This document shows positions 29,881-39,236 of a stretch of DNA of 64,000 nt, in pieces. A model generated the notes under the pieces. It searched no databases and was not told the origin of the DNA. It saw only the letters and a list, made by a program, of their open reading frames with translations. Within the stretch, counting starts at the first letter, position 1. The number at the start of each line of letters is the position of its first letter. A program made the translations under genes and the position numbers. Source of the DNA: Asanoa ferruginea (lineage in GTDB: Bacteria > Actinomycetota > Actinomycetes > Mycobacteriales > Micromonosporaceae); contig NZ_QUMQ01000001.1 in assembly GCF_003387075.1 (NCBI RefSeq), positions 2,852,001 to 2,916,000 of the forward strand, read 5' to 3'.

Positions 29881-30690
29881 ATGCCGATCGCCATCGTCAC
29901 CGGTGCGTCCAGCGGGATCGGGGCGGCTTCCGCCCGCCGGCTGGCGGCCGAAGGGTTCACCGTCGTCCTCGCCGCCCGCCGCGCCGACCGCCTCGAAGAG
30001 GTTGTGACACAAATCACCGATGCCGGCGGGTCCGCCGTCGCCGTGCCCTGCGACGTCACGTCCGACGAGTCGGTCGCCGAACTCGCGACGGCCGTCGCCG
30101 ACCTCGCCGAGTCGGCCGGCCGCGAGGAGTCGGGGCCCGACGAGCGGGTCACCCTGCTGGTCAACAACGCCGGTGGCGCGATCGGCCTCGACCCGGTCGA
30201 GAGCGGCTCGGTCGACGACTGGCGTTGGATGCACGAGGTCAACGTGCTCGGCACGTTGCGGGTGACCAAGGCGCTGCTGCCGCTGCTGGCGGCGTCCGAG
30301 GCCGGCACGATCGTGATGCTCAGTTCGACGGCGGGCTTCATCGTGTACGAGGGCGGCGGCGGCTACAGCGCCGCCAAGCACGCGATGACCGCGATGACCG
30401 GCACCCTGCGCCTCGAACTCGCCGGCCGGCCGGTGCGGGTGATCGAGGTCGACCCCGGGATGGTGCGCACCGACGAGTTCGCGACGAAGCGGTTCCGGGG
30501 CGACACGGCGCGGGCCGAGGCGGTTTACGCCGGCGTGGAGATGCCGCTGACCGCCGACGACATCGCCGACTGCGTCGCCTGGTGCGCGACCCGCCCGCAA
30601 CACGTCAACATCGACCGCCTGGTCGTCCGCCCGCTGGCCCAAGCGGCGCAGCACAAGGTGGCCAAGGGACCCATCGGTAGGCAGAACTGA
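29881..30690 (+). CDS. Short-chain dehydrogenase/reductase
   Basis: This 269-residue classical SDR has the cofactor motif [20 protein letters not shown], catalytic Ser in LSSTAGF and YSAAK. An Arg after the second strand (AARRADRL) favours NADP(H). The C-terminal part ([31 protein letters not shown]) is of the YdfG/serine-dehydrogenase-like type, so a 3-hydroxy acid or amino-acid substrate is possible. GAGAGG lies before the ATG. The TGA overlaps a CTG that is the only plausible upstream start for the following methyltransferase. Confidence 0.88.
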   Translation: MPIAIVTGASSGIGAASARRLAAEGFTVVLAARRADRLEEVVTQITDAGGSAVAVPCDVTSDESVAELATAVADLAESAGREESGPDERVTLLVNNAGGAIGLDPVESGSVDDWRWMHEVNVLGTLRVTKALLPLLAASEAGTIVMLSSTAGFIVYEGGGGYSAAKHAMTAMTGTLRLELAGRPVRVIEVDPGMVRTDEFATKRFRGDTARAEAVYAGVEMPLTADDIADCVAWCATRPQHVNIDRLVVRPLAQAAQHKVAKGPIGRQN

Positions 30691-31484
30691 CCCGCCCCGA
30701 GGGGAAGCCGACCCGCGGCACGACCAATCAAAACCGGCTGCGCCGCGTCGACAACTGGATCGCGGCCCACGCGGCCGGCGCGCTGCACGATGCCGCCGAC
30801 CCGCTGGTGATCGACCTGGGCTACGGCGAGACCCCGGTGACGGCGGTCGAGCTGCGGGCCCGGTTGGCCCGGGTGCGGCCCGACGTCCGGGTGGTCGGCC
30901 TGGAGATCGACCCCGAGCGAGTGGCCGCCGCCGCACCGGCCGCCGACCCGCCCGGCCTGACCTTCGCCCGCGGCGGCTTCGAGCTGGCCGGGCTGCGGCC
31001 CACGGTGGTGCGGGCGCTCAACGTGCTGCGCCAATACGACGAGGCCCAGGTCGCGCCGGCCTGGGCGACGATGACCGGCGGGCTGGCGCCGGGCGGGCTG
31101 CTGGTCGAGGGCACCTGCGACGAGTTGGGCCGGCTGGCCGCGTGGATCTGTCTCGACCACACCGGCCCCCGCTCGCTCACCCTGGCCGCCCGGCTGTCCA
31201 CTCTCGACACTCCGGCCACGCTGGCGGAACGGCTGCCCAAGGCGCTGATCCACCACAACGTGCCCGGCGAGCCGGTGTATGACCTGCTGCGCGCCCTCGA
31301 CGACGGATGGCGCGACGCGGCTCCCTACGCGACGTTCGGTGCCCGGCAACGCTGGCGCCGGGCGGTGGCGGCGGTCAAGGCCGGCGGCTGGCCGGTGCTC
31401 GACGGGCCGGCGCGCTGGCGGCTGGGCGAGCTGACAATCGCCTGGCCAGCGGTATCCCCGTCAATGCCTGCAAAATTCTCTTAA
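30687..31484 (+). CDS. SAM-dependent methyltransferase-like protein (possible CTG start)
   Basis: The Rossmann core begins LVIDLGYGETPVTAVELRARLARVRPDVRVVGLEIDPERVAAA, a group of actinobacterial class I methyltransferase-like proteins. The first GTG (30807) would cut the fold at its first strand. The conserved-looking lead (NRLRRVDNWIAAHAAGALH) is encoded upstream in the same frame, back to a stop at 30678. No ATG, GTG or TTG lies between, so the likely start is the CTG at 30687, which overlaps the SDR stop as CTGA. With it the product is 265 residues. The substrate is unknown. Confidence 0.65.
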   Translation: MTRPEGKPTRGTTNQNRLRRVDNWIAAHAAGALHDAADPLVIDLGYGETPVTAVELRARLARVRPDVRVVGLEIDPERVAAAAPAADPPGLTFARGGFELAGLRPTVVRALNVLRQYDEAQVAPAWATMTGGLAPGGLLVEGTCDELGRLAAWICLDHTGPRSLTLAARLSTLDTPATLAERLPKALIHHNVPGEPVYDLLRALDDGWRDAAPYATFGARQRWRRAVAAVKAGGWPVLDGPARWRLGELTIAWPAVSPSMPAKFS

Positions 31485-31564
31485 GCGGACAGCGCCACCT
31501 AAATCACCACAGCCTCGTTGGGACGTTCGACAACAACCCATCACACAGACGGGGAGGACAGGCT

Positions 31565-31909
31565 GTGCGTAACCGGCTGTCCCTCATTCTTGCCGCCCTC
31601 GCACTCCTGGTGCCGGTCTTCGCGCTGACCAGCGTCGCGGCGCAGGCCGCGCCAGCGGCGCGCGTGGCCGCGGCTCCCAAGGATTGCCCGGCGGGCTCGA
31701 CGCAGCAGGACTACTACTGCACGCCGACCGAGACCCCGGTGGCCACGCCCACCGAGGCTCCGGAGACGCCGCAGCCCACGCCGACATTGCCGCAGACCGG
31801 TGCCAAGGCCGGCACGCTGGCCGGGATCGGCGGCGGCGCGCTGGCGGTCGGCGCGGTCATCGCGCTCTGGGCCGTGGCATCGCGCCGGCGGCACCGCTTC
31901 GAGGCCTGA
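31565..31909 (+). CDS. Small LPXTG-anchored wall protein
   Basis: This 114-residue protein has a signal peptide (RNRLSLILAALALLVPVFALTSVAAQA), a short mature part with two Cys (DCPAG and YYCTP), a Thr/Pro/Glu spacer, and a sorting signal: LPQTG, a hydrophobic helix and RRRHRFEA. Sortase would attach it to peptidoglycan. The GTG is preceded by GGGGAGGAC at 31551-31559. The mature region is only about 30 residues plus spacer, so it is a tiny surface protein of unknown role. Confidence 0.82.
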   Translation: MRNRLSLILAALALLVPVFALTSVAAQAAPAARVAAAPKDCPAGSTQQDYYCTPTETPVATPTEAPETPQPTPTLPQTGAKAGTLAGIGGGALAVGAVIALWAVASRRRHRFEA

Positions 31910-31973
31910 GGTTCGAGCAAGGAGCACAACACCCCCAGCCCGGTGCGTACCCGGGGGTCCAGTGGGGGTTACC

Positions 31974-32012
31974 GAAGAGGGCTCGCGCGCGCAAGCGCCG
32001 CGGGCCCTCTTC
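31974..32012. terminator. Terminator between the LPXTG gene and murB
   Basis: Outer arms GAAGAGGGC (31974-31982) and GCCCTCTTC (32004-32012) are perfectly complementary around a very GC-rich interior. It lies 4 bp from the murB stop and 64 bp after the LPXTG gene, so it can serve both convergent genes. Confidence 0.7.
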
Positions 32013-32016
32013 CAGC

Positions 32017-33105
32017 TCACAGCGTGCAGTTGACCAGCACGGGTTCGGGGTGCAGGGTCACGCCGAACCGCTCGTGCACCCCGTCGCGGATCTCCCGGGC
32101 CAGGTCGAGGAGCGCCGCGGTGCTGCCCGGGCCGCGGTTGGTGAGCGCCAGCGTGTGTTTGCCGGAGATCGCCACCCCGCCCCGGCCGCCGTAGCCCTTG
32201 GTGAAGCCCGACTTGTCGATCAGCCAGGCGGCGCTGACCTTGACCAGCCCGCCCGGGCCGGGCCACGACGGCGGGTCGGCGATGCCGGCGGCACGGGTCC
32301 GCAGGCATTCGAAGGCGGCCGCGTCGAGCACCGGGTTGGTGAAGAACGAGCCGACCGACCAGGTGTCGTGGTCGACCGGGTCGAGCACCATGCCCTTGCC
32401 GGCGCGCAGCGCCCGCACCGCGGCCCGGGCCTCGGCCAGCGGCACCCGGTCGCCCTGCGCCACCGCGAGCGCCTTGGCCAACTCGGCGTAGCGCACCGGG
32501 GTCGACTCGCCGGAGCGGCCCAGCCGGAAGTCGACCGATAGCACCACCCAGCGGTCGCTGTGCTTGAAGACGCTGGTGCGGTAGGCGAACCGGCACTCCG
32601 CCGGCGTCATCCGGTGCACCGCGTCGTCGAGCCGGTCGTAGACCTCGACGCTGTCGATCGTCTCGGCGACCTCTTGGCCGTAGGCGCCGACGTTCTGGAT
32701 CGGCGTCGCGCCGGCCGAGCCGGGGATGCCGGACAGGCACTCGACGCCCGACCAGCCGGCGTCGACGGCGGTGGCCACGAAGTCGTCCCAGGGCTCGCCG
32801 GCGGCCACCCGGACGATGACCTCGGTCTGCGTCGACGAGACCACCTCGGCGCCGCGGGAGCGGATCAGGAGCACCGGACCGGGGACGCCCGCGTCGCCGA
32901 TGACGACGTTGCTGCCGCCGGCCAGGATCAGCGCGGGTACGCCGTCGCGCGCGGCCGCGCGTACGAAATGAACGATTTGTTCCGGATCTTCCGCCGTGTG
33001 CACCTGACTCGCCGGGCCACCCAGACGCAGCGTGGTGAAGTCGGCCAGCGCGCGTGGAGCGAGCGGGCCGGCTGCGGTGGGAGGTTCGTGGCTAACGTCT
33101 GGCAC
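32017..33105 (-). CDS. murB: UDP-N-acetylenolpyruvoylglucosamine reductase
   Basis: MurB is the FAD- and NADPH-dependent enzyme that makes UDP-MurNAc for peptidoglycan. Visible motifs are ADFTTLRLGGPASQV, the FAD-binding ALILAGGSNVVIGDAGVPG, GIPGSAGATPIQNVGAYGQE, FAYRTSVFKHSDRW, and the late SVGSFFTNPVLD with the catalytic Ser. The GTG at 33105 follows TAGGGT (33118-33113 on this strand) with a 7-nt gap, so a leaderless start (362 residues) is preferred to the longer frame beginning at 33162. The gene is divergent from a maleylpyruvate-isomerase-like gene. Confidence 0.94.
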   Translation of the reverse strand: MPDVSHEPPTAAGPLAPRALADFTTLRLGGPASQVHTAEDPEQIVHFVRAAARDGVPALILAGGSNVVIGDAGVPGPVLLIRSRGAEVVSSTQTEVIVRVAAGEPWDDFVATAVDAGWSGVECLSGIPGSAGATPIQNVGAYGQEVAETIDSVEVYDRLDDAVHRMTPAECRFAYRTSVFKHSDRWVVLSVDFRLGRSGESTPVRYAELAKALAVAQGDRVPLAEARAAVRALRAGKGMVLDPVDHDTWSVGSFFTNPVLDAAAFECLRTRAAGIADPPSWPGPGGLVKVSAAWLIDKSGFTKGYGGRGGVAISGKHTLALTNRGPGSTAALLDLAREIRDGVHERFGVTLHPEPVLVNCTL

Positions 33106-33176
33106 GCTGTTCACCCTAGGCTGAGAGCCTCCGGCATCTGTGGCGACGGTCCGGCTGGGCACCTAAGGAGCACCCG

Positions 33177-33938
33177 ATGACCAGACTGCACGGCACCAAG
33201 GACTTCTGGCTCGGAGGGCTGCGCGCCGAGGCGGCCGCGTTCGCGGCGGCGGTGGCGCAGGCGCCAGCCGACGCCCCGGTGCCGTCCTGCCCCGGGTGGA
33301 CCGTCACCGATCTCGTGCACCACGTCGGCGGCTGCTACGAATATGTCACCTGGCTGTTCGAGCGCGGTGGCACCGACCGGCCCGACCCGACCCGGGCGCC
33401 CGCCGGCCCGCCGGCCGACGAGGTGGCGCTGGCCTGGTGGCAGATGCGCTACGACACGTTGCTCTCCACTCTGGACGCCACCGACCCGGAAGCTCCGATG
33501 TGGAACTGGGCGCCGCAGACCAAGCGGGCCGGCTTCTGGCACCGGCGGATGGCCCACGAGACCGCGGTGCACCGGTGGGACGCGCAGATGGCCACCGGGG
33601 CGAGCGAGCCGATCGAGGCGAAGCTGGCCGCCGACGGGATCTCCGAGGTGCTCGACACCTGGCTGCCGGCGGGACGCCGGCAGACCGGCGATCGCCCGCA
33701 CGGCGTCGTGCAGCTCCTGGCCGCCGACGCCGACCAGGAATGGCTGGTGCGGTTGCGCGGCGAGGGCGTCGCGCTGCTCGACACCGACACCATCCTCGAC
33801 GGCGAGGAGCCACCGGCCCGGGTGCACGCCGAGGGCACCGCGAGCGATCTGCTGCTGGCGCTCTACGGCCGCGTGGGTTTCGATGTGCTTGTGGTCAGCG
33901 GCGACCCGACGCTACTGACGGCGTTACGCACGGGGTGA
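33177..33938 (+). CDS. Maleylpyruvate isomerase-family (mycothiol-dependent, DinB-like) protein
   Basis: This 253-residue protein has an N-terminal MDMPI helical-bundle domain (SCPGWTVTDLVHHVGGCYEYVTWLFERG, with metal-ligand His) followed by MAHETAVHRWDAQMATG and a C-terminal SCP2-like part (ASDLLLALYGRVGFD). Family members use mycothiol as cofactor or transfer partner, which fits the mycothiol genes in this window. The specific reaction is unknown. AAGGAG at 33164-33169 precedes the ATG. The stop is 4 bp before the LacI gene. Confidence 0.85.
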   Translation: MTRLHGTKDFWLGGLRAEAAAFAAAVAQAPADAPVPSCPGWTVTDLVHHVGGCYEYVTWLFERGGTDRPDPTRAPAGPPADEVALAWWQMRYDTLLSTLDATDPEAPMWNWAPQTKRAGFWHRRMAHETAVHRWDAQMATGASEPIEAKLAADGISEVLDTWLPAGRRQTGDRPHGVVQLLAADADQEWLVRLRGEGVALLDTDTILDGEEPPARVHAEGTASDLLLALYGRVGFDVLVVSGDPTLLTALRTG

Positions 33939-33942
33939 TCTT

Positions 33943-34971
33943 TTGACCAGGGCGAAGAACGGCACGCGGGAACGACCGACGCTGGAGGCGGTGGCGCAGC
34001 GCGCCGGCGTGTCCCGGGCCACCGTCTCGCGCGTGGTCAACGGCTCGACCACGGTCGCCGAGCCGATCCAGGAGGCCGTCCGGCGGGCCGTCCGCGAGCT
34101 GGGCTACGTGCCCAACCTGGCCGCCCGCAGCCTGGTCACCCAGCGCACCGACTCGGCGGCGCTGATCCTGCCGGAGACACCGACCCGGGTGTTCTCCGAT
34201 GACCCGTTCTTCCACGGCATCATCCGCGGCGTCTCGATGGAGCTCGACGGCGCCGACAAGCAACTCGTGCTGCTGATCGCCGGCTCGACCGCGGGCCACG
34301 ACCGGGTCGAGCGCTACACGATGAGCCGACACGTCGACGGCGTCATGTTCGCCTCGATGCACGGCGCCGACCCGCTGCCGGCCGCGCTGATCCGGATGGG
34401 CATCCCGGTCGTCTGCAGCGGCCGCCCGCTGGGCCGCACCACGGTCGAGGTGCCCTACGTCGACGTCGACCAGATCGGCGGCGTGGTCTCCGCGGTGCGC
34501 CACCTGCTCGACTCGGGGCGCAAGCGGATCGCGACGATCTCCGGCCCGCAGGACATGGTCGCCGGCATCGACCGGCTGACCGGCTACCGGCAGGCGCTGC
34601 GCGACTCCGACCGGCGGTCGATCGTGGCGATCGGCGACTTCACCCGCGAGTCGGGCACGGTCGCGATGCGGCAACTCCTCGACGACGACCCCAAGCTCGA
34701 CGCGGTGTTCGCCGCCTCCGACCTGATGGCACACGGCGCGCTCAAGGCGCTGCACGAGGCCGGCCGCCGGGTGCCCGACGACGTCGCGGTGATCGGCTTC
34801 GACGACATCGAGATGGCGCGCTACACCGAGCCACCGCTGACCACCGTGCGCCAGCCGATCCAGCAGATCGGCCGCGAGATGGCCCGCCTGCTGATGCGAC
34901 TGGTCGCGGGCGAAGACATCGAGCCGGTGACCATGCTCCCCACCGAGCTGATCATCAGAGAATCCGCTTAG
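33943..34971 (+). CDS. LacI/GalR-family transcriptional regulator
   Basis: This 342-residue regulator has an N-terminal LacI HTH (PTLEAVAQRAGVSRATVSRVVNGSTTVAEPIQEAVRRAVRELGYVPNLAARSL) and a periplasmic-binding-protein-like effector domain ending VIGFDDIEMARYTEPPLTTVRQPIQQIGREM. The start is TTG, with GGGGTGA just upstream, only 4 bp after the preceding stop. No sugar-uptake genes are adjacent, so it probably acts elsewhere on the chromosome. Confidence 0.92.
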   Translation: MTRAKNGTRERPTLEAVAQRAGVSRATVSRVVNGSTTVAEPIQEAVRRAVRELGYVPNLAARSLVTQRTDSAALILPETPTRVFSDDPFFHGIIRGVSMELDGADKQLVLLIAGSTAGHDRVERYTMSRHVDGVMFASMHGADPLPAALIRMGIPVVCSGRPLGRTTVEVPYVDVDQIGGVVSAVRHLLDSGRKRIATISGPQDMVAGIDRLTGYRQALRDSDRRSIVAIGDFTRESGTVAMRQLLDDDPKLDAVFAASDLMAHGALKALHEAGRRVPDDVAVIGFDDIEMARYTEPPLTTVRQPIQQIGREMARLLMRLVAGEDIEPVTMLPTELIIRESA

Positions 34972-35034
34972 CGCTCCGGTGCAACGGATTGACGCCGGCC
35001 CACGTTCTTAGCGTCGTGGATCGATGGAGTCGGC

Positions 35035-35550
35035 GTGGACGCTGAGACGCGGCACGACTTCACCGTGTTCGTCGCCAACCGGTCGGCGGGCCTGTTCCGG
35101 TTCGCGATGGGGCTGACCGGGCACCCCCACCAGGCCGAAGACCTGCTGCAATCGGCGCTGGCCAAGGCCTACCGGCACTGGGGGCGGGTGCGGCACGGCA
35201 ACCCGGAGGCCTACCTGCGGCAGGCGATGTGCCGCGAGCAGATCGACTGGTTCCGCCGGCCCAGTTGGGGACGGGAACTGCCGAGCGAGCGGCTGCCCGA
35301 GCGGCGGGTCGGCGACGGCACCGCGACCGTCGACCTGCGGCTCGCGTTGCGCCAGGCGCTCGGCCGGCTCAGCCCCAAGCACCGGGCGGTGCTGGTGCTG
35401 CGCTACCTCGAGGACCTGCCCGACGACGAGATCGCCTCGCTGCTCGGCTGCCGGCCGGCGACCGTGCGTAGCCTGGCCGCCCGCGGCCTGGAGCGGCTGC
35501 GGGTGCTCTGCCCGGAACTCGCGCCGCGGCTGACCGAGGAGCGGCGATGA
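35035..35550 (+). CDS. ECF sigma factor, actinobacterial SigE-family subgroup
   Basis: This 171-residue sigma-70 family factor has region 2 (FVANRSAGLFRFAMGLTGHPHQAEDLLQSALAKAYRHW) and region 4 (LRQALGRLSPKHRAVLVLRYLEDLPDDEIASLLGCRPATVRSLAARGLERLR). This is the short actinobacterial group usually annotated as SigE family; it is not proven orthologous to streptomycete SigE. The GTG has GGAG 5 nt upstream and a TAGCGT at 35009-35014. It is coupled by ATGA to a membrane protein that is its probable modulator. Confidence 0.88.
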   Translation: MDAETRHDFTVFVANRSAGLFRFAMGLTGHPHQAEDLLQSALAKAYRHWGRVRHGNPEAYLRQAMCREQIDWFRRPSWGRELPSERLPERRVGDGTATVDLRLALRQALGRLSPKHRAVLVLRYLEDLPDDEIASLLGCRPATVRSLAARGLERLRVLCPELAPRLTEERR

Positions 35551-36719
35551 GCACCGAGCTGCGCCGCGCCCTGTGGGAGCTCACCGACGTGCCACCGCCG
35601 CCCGACCTGGCCGGCAACGCGATCCGGCTCGCCGAGCGGCGGCGCCGCAGGCGGATCGCTGTCGGCGCCGCGGCGGTGGTCGTGCTGGCGGTCGCCATCG
35701 CGGTGCCGTTGCGGCCGGAAGGCAAGAGCGTGCCGGTGCCGATCGCGCCGACGCCGTCGATCAGCTCGCCGGTCGAGCCCACCGAGGCGCCGGCCGAGCC
35801 CACCGAGGCGCCGGTCGAGGTGCCGGAGCCGCCGGCCGGTGCCGGCCCGCCCAAGGTCGCCGCGTTCGCCTACGCGGGCGTGCTGCCGCAGACGTCGACC
35901 AACGGGGAGCCGATTACCTCCGACCAGGCCTTCTCCTACGTGCTGGATCGGTACACCGGGGCGTACGTGAAGATCCCTTATCGGGTCGCTGTGCCGTCGC
36001 CGGACGGGAAGCGGTTCTTCGTGGGCAATGGTGGGCTAGGCGGGATCATCGACGGCGCACGGGGTTCGCTGCGCCAGGTCGACGCCTACTCCGGCTACAC
36101 CGTCGGGGTCGACTGGTCGCCGGACGGCCGGCGGATCCTGCTCAGCAACGCCGGCGTCAACGGTCCGGGCGGGTTCACGGTGGTCGACGCGACGACGCTG
36201 GAGGCCGGGCCGTTCGTGCGGGTGCCCGACCTGGATGAGCGCAACGCGCGGGGCCTCGGCTTCTTCTGGGCCGCCGACGGGCGGAGCGTCGGGCTCACCC
36301 TCACGGTCTCGGAGGGCGAGGCCAGCACCGGGAAGACGGTCGGCATCCGCTTCTACGACCTGCGCGGGAAAAAGCTGCGGACGCTCGGGTTCACCGGCAC
36401 CGAAGCGGTCCGGACCTCGGCCGACGTGTCACCGGACGGCAAGCGGGCGGTGGCGGCACCCGCTTGGGGCGACGACGGGATCCGGATCGTCGACCTGCGC
36501 ACCGGCGAGGTGACCGCGGAGTTCCCCGGGAAGGAGGTCGTCGGCTGGTATGACGACGCCCACCTCGTGCTCCGCGACCCGGTGATGCTGCGGCTGTTCG
36601 ACCTCCGCGGGCGGGAGGTGCGCAGGATCCGGGGCCCGGAGGACCTGTTGTCCGGAGCGGCGGTGCACCTGGTGAGGGCGAAGGGGCTGCCGGCGGCGTC
36701 AGCCCGCTATGCGTTCTAG
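35547..36719 (+). CDS. Membrane protein with extracytoplasmic beta-propeller (PD40-like), possible sigma modulator
   Basis: This 390-residue protein has a short cytoplasmic N-terminus (about 36 residues), one membrane helix (IAVGAAAVVVLAVAIAVPL), a repeat-rich Pro/Glu linker (EPTEAPAEPTEAPVEVPEPP) and a region with repeated PD40/WD40-like blades: SPDGKRFFV, SPDGRRILL, AADGRSVGL, SPDGKRAVA. The 4-bp overlap with the sigma gene suggests an anti-sigma or sensing role through the short cytoplasmic tail, but no ZAS motif is present. The last 21 bp overlap the convergent MFS gene. Confidence 0.75.
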   Translation: MSTELRRALWELTDVPPPPDLAGNAIRLAERRRRRRIAVGAAAVVVLAVAIAVPLRPEGKSVPVPIAPTPSISSPVEPTEAPAEPTEAPVEVPEPPAGAGPPKVAAFAYAGVLPQTSTNGEPITSDQAFSYVLDRYTGAYVKIPYRVAVPSPDGKRFFVGNGGLGGIIDGARGSLRQVDAYSGYTVGVDWSPDGRRILLSNAGVNGPGGFTVVDATTLEAGPFVRVPDLDERNARGLGFFWAADGRSVGLTLTVSEGEASTGKTVGIRFYDLRGKKLRTLGFTGTEAVRTSADVSPDGKRAVAAPAWGDDGIRIVDLRTGEVTAEFPGKEVVGWYDDAHLVLRDPVMLRLFDLRGREVRRIRGPEDLLSGAAVHLVRAKGLPAASARYAF

Positions 36720-37925
36720 CTGCCGGGTGACCAGGGCGCGTCGGGCGGCCTCGCGGTCGCGGGCCGGGCCGGTCAGCAGATGGCCGGCCGCGGCGACCAG
36801 GCCGATCGAGCCGACGATGATCCAGTGCCAGCTGCCGAGGTGGTCGAGGCTGAGGCCGCCCAGCGCCGGGGTGAGGAACGCGGCCGCCGGGAAGGTCAGG
36901 TTGAACACCGACTGGTAGCGGCCCCGCAGTTCTTCGGGGGAGAGCTCGGCGTTGACCTCGGCGTTGGGCGGCGCGGCCAGCATCGAGCCGACCGTCCAGA
37001 TGATCGCGGCGAGCAGGTAGACGGCCAGGTGGTCGGCGAAGGCCAGCGCGCCGAAGCCGATGCCGATCAGGCCGAGCGCGGTGGCCAGCACGGTGTGCTT
37101 GCGGCGGCCGTCGATCAGCGGTGGCACGAAAAGCTGGCCGACCACGATCAGCGCGGCGCTGATCGCGACCACCGTCCCGTACGCGGCCGGGCTCAGCCCG
37201 TCGGCCCGCATCGCCAGCGGCATGATCGTCGAGGTCTGGGTGGAGAGCGCGGCCAGCAGGAACGTCAGCCCGACGAAGACCAGGTAGGTGCGGTCGGTGA
37301 GCGCGGTGATCAGGCCGCCGCGGTTCTGCGCCAAACCGCCGCCGCGCCGGAACGTCTCCGGCACCTTCCAGGCGATCACGACAGCGGTGATCACGGTGGC
37401 GCCCGCGTCGGCCAGGAACAGCGCGAGATAGCTGACCTGTGCGAGCAGGCCGGCGAGCAGCCCGGCCGCGGCCATGCCGAGGTTGAACGACCAGAACTGG
37501 AGGTTGAACGCGCGCGACCGGCGGTTGGCCGGCACCACGTCGACGATCGCGGCGACGAACGCCGGCATCGGCATCGAGTGCACCAGGCCGAGCGCGACCG
37601 TGAGCACCGCGATCAGCGGCAAGTGATGGGCGAACGCGAGGGCGGCCATCAGCGCGGCGGCCGCGGTGTGCGACCAGAGCAGGGTGGCCCGCCGTCCCCA
37701 GTGGTCGGCGAGCACCCCGCCGAGCAGCGTGCCGGCGATGCCGCCGAGCCCGTAGCCGCCGACGACCAGGCCGGCCAGGCTCGCCGAGGCGCCGCGCTCG
37801 TCGGTCAGGTAGACCGACATGATCAGCATCGCGAACGCGCCGACCCGGTTGATCAGCATGCCGGACCACAGGTACCAGTAGGTGCCGGGCAGGCCGCCCG
37901 CGGTGTTCCGCAACCAGCCCCGCAA
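36699..37925 (-). CDS. MFS transporter, 12-helix type (tandem paralogue 1)
   Basis: This 408-residue permease starts RGWLRNTAGGLPGTYWYLWSGMLINRVGAFAMLIMSVYL and has motif A LLGGVLADHWGRRATLL. It is related throughout to the next gene upstream (37965-39236): the same N-terminal pattern, LSPEELRGRYQSVF against LAPASVRGRYQGVF, and the same end helices. The start is TTG with GGGAGA upstream. MdtH/YqgE-like drug or metabolite exporters have this form; the substrate is unknown. Confidence 0.88.
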   Translation of the reverse strand: MRGWLRNTAGGLPGTYWYLWSGMLINRVGAFAMLIMSVYLTDERGASASLAGLVVGGYGLGGIAGTLLGGVLADHWGRRATLLWSHTAAAALMAALAFAHHLPLIAVLTVALGLVHSMPMPAFVAAIVDVVPANRRSRAFNLQFWSFNLGMAAAGLLAGLLAQVSYLALFLADAGATVITAVVIAWKVPETFRRGGGLAQNRGGLITALTDRTYLVFVGLTFLLAALSTQTSTIMPLAMRADGLSPAAYGTVVAISAALIVVGQLFVPPLIDGRRKHTVLATALGLIGIGFGALAFADHLAVYLLAAIIWTVGSMLAAPPNAEVNAELSPEELRGRYQSVFNLTFPAAAFLTPALGGLSLDHLGSWHWIIVGSIGLVAAAGHLLTGPARDREAARRALVTRQLERIAG

Positions 37926-37964
37926 GTCCGGTCTCCCTCAGTTAAGAAGCTTTACGGAGGGACG

Positions 37965-39236
37965 CTACGAAGCGGCGGAGGTCGGCGCCAGCGTGTCGCT
38001 CATCACGGAGGTCGGTTGAACGGCGCGGCGGGCCGCCGCGATCTCGGCCGCCCGCCGTTCGCGGCTCGGCCCGGCCGCCAGGGTGATCGCCGCGGCCAGG
38101 AAGCCGATCAGCGCGCAGCCCACCCAGAGGGCGGTGTTGCCGAGTTGGTCGCGGACGAAGCCGCCGGCCACCGGTGCGGTGAATCCGGCGATCGACCACG
38201 ACAGCGCGAAGACGCCCTGGTAGCGGCCGCGGACCGAGGCCGGCGCCAGGTCGGCGATGGTCGCCGCGTTCGACGGTGAATAGACCATCTCGCCGAGCGT
38301 CCAGACCAGCACCGTCATCGCGTAGAGCCAGGCGCTGCCGGCGAACGCGGTCAGCCCGAAGCCGACGCCCTGCACGATCGCGCCGACCGCGAGCACCCGG
38401 GTCCGGCTGTGCCCGCCGATCAGCTTCGGGATGAACAACTGGCCGAGCACGATCAGCACCCCGTTGAGCGCGATCACCCAGCCGAAGGTCGACGAGGACA
38501 GGCCGTCGTCGGTCATCGCGATCGGCAGCATCGAGATGTGCTGGAGGAAGACCATCGCGGCCAGCAGGTTGACGAACGTGAAGAGCAGGAACACCCGGTC
38601 GCGGAGCACCACGCGCAGGCCACCGCCGCCGGGCATGGCCAGGTGTCCGCCGATCGGCCGGGTCTCGCGCACCTTGGTCAGCACAATCGCCGCGGTGAGC
38701 AGCGTCGCCGACGCGTCGACCACGAAAAGCAACAGATAGTCGAGGTGGGCGGCGAAGCCACCGACGATCGCCGAGAAGGCGAAGCCCAGGTTGATCGCCC
38801 AGTAGTTGAGCGAGAACGCCCGGACCCGGTCACGGTCGGGCACCACGTCGACCATCATCGCGGCGAACGCGGGCCGGGCCGCCTCGGCGAAGGCGCCGAG
38901 CGCGAAGGCGACGCCGGCGATCATCAGGAACGGTCGGGAGAAGCCGAGCAGCAGCATCATGCTCGCGCCGCCGACGTGTGCGAGCAACAGCGTCGGTCGC
39001 CGGCCCCAGCGGTCGGCCAGGACGCCGCCGACCATCGTGCCGACCCCGCCGCCGGCGCTCCAGAGGCCCACCACGAGGCCGGCCTGGATGTCGCTGAAGC
39101 CGCGTTCCTTGGTCAGGTAGACGGTGAGAAAGATGAGGACGAAGCCGCCGAGCCGGTTGACCAGCGTGCCGCACCACAGATACCAAAACGTTTTCGGCAG
39201 TCCACCCGCCGTTTCGCGCAACCAGCCGCGTACCAA
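37965..39236 (-). CDS. MFS transporter, 12-helix type (tandem paralogue 2)
   Basis: This 423-residue permease begins with TTG and RGWLRETAGGLPKTFWYLWCGTLVNRLGGFVLIFLTVYLTKERGFSD, with motif A MVGGVLADRWGRRPTLLLAHVGG. It lies 39 bp upstream of its paralogue in the same direction, so the two were probably formed by local duplication and are likely co-transcribed. About 15 extra C-terminal residues distinguish it. No regulator is adjacent. Confidence 0.88.
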   Translation of the reverse strand: MVRGWLRETAGGLPKTFWYLWCGTLVNRLGGFVLIFLTVYLTKERGFSDIQAGLVVGLWSAGGGVGTMVGGVLADRWGRRPTLLLAHVGGASMMLLLGFSRPFLMIAGVAFALGAFAEAARPAFAAMMVDVVPDRDRVRAFSLNYWAINLGFAFSAIVGGFAAHLDYLLLFVVDASATLLTAAIVLTKVRETRPIGGHLAMPGGGGLRVVLRDRVFLLFTFVNLLAAMVFLQHISMLPIAMTDDGLSSSTFGWVIALNGVLIVLGQLFIPKLIGGHSRTRVLAVGAIVQGVGFGLTAFAGSAWLYAMTVLVWTLGEMVYSPSNAATIADLAPASVRGRYQGVFALSWSIAGFTAPVAGGFVRDQLGNTALWVGCALIGFLAAAITLAAGPSRERRAAEIAAARRAVQPTSVMSDTLAPTSAAS

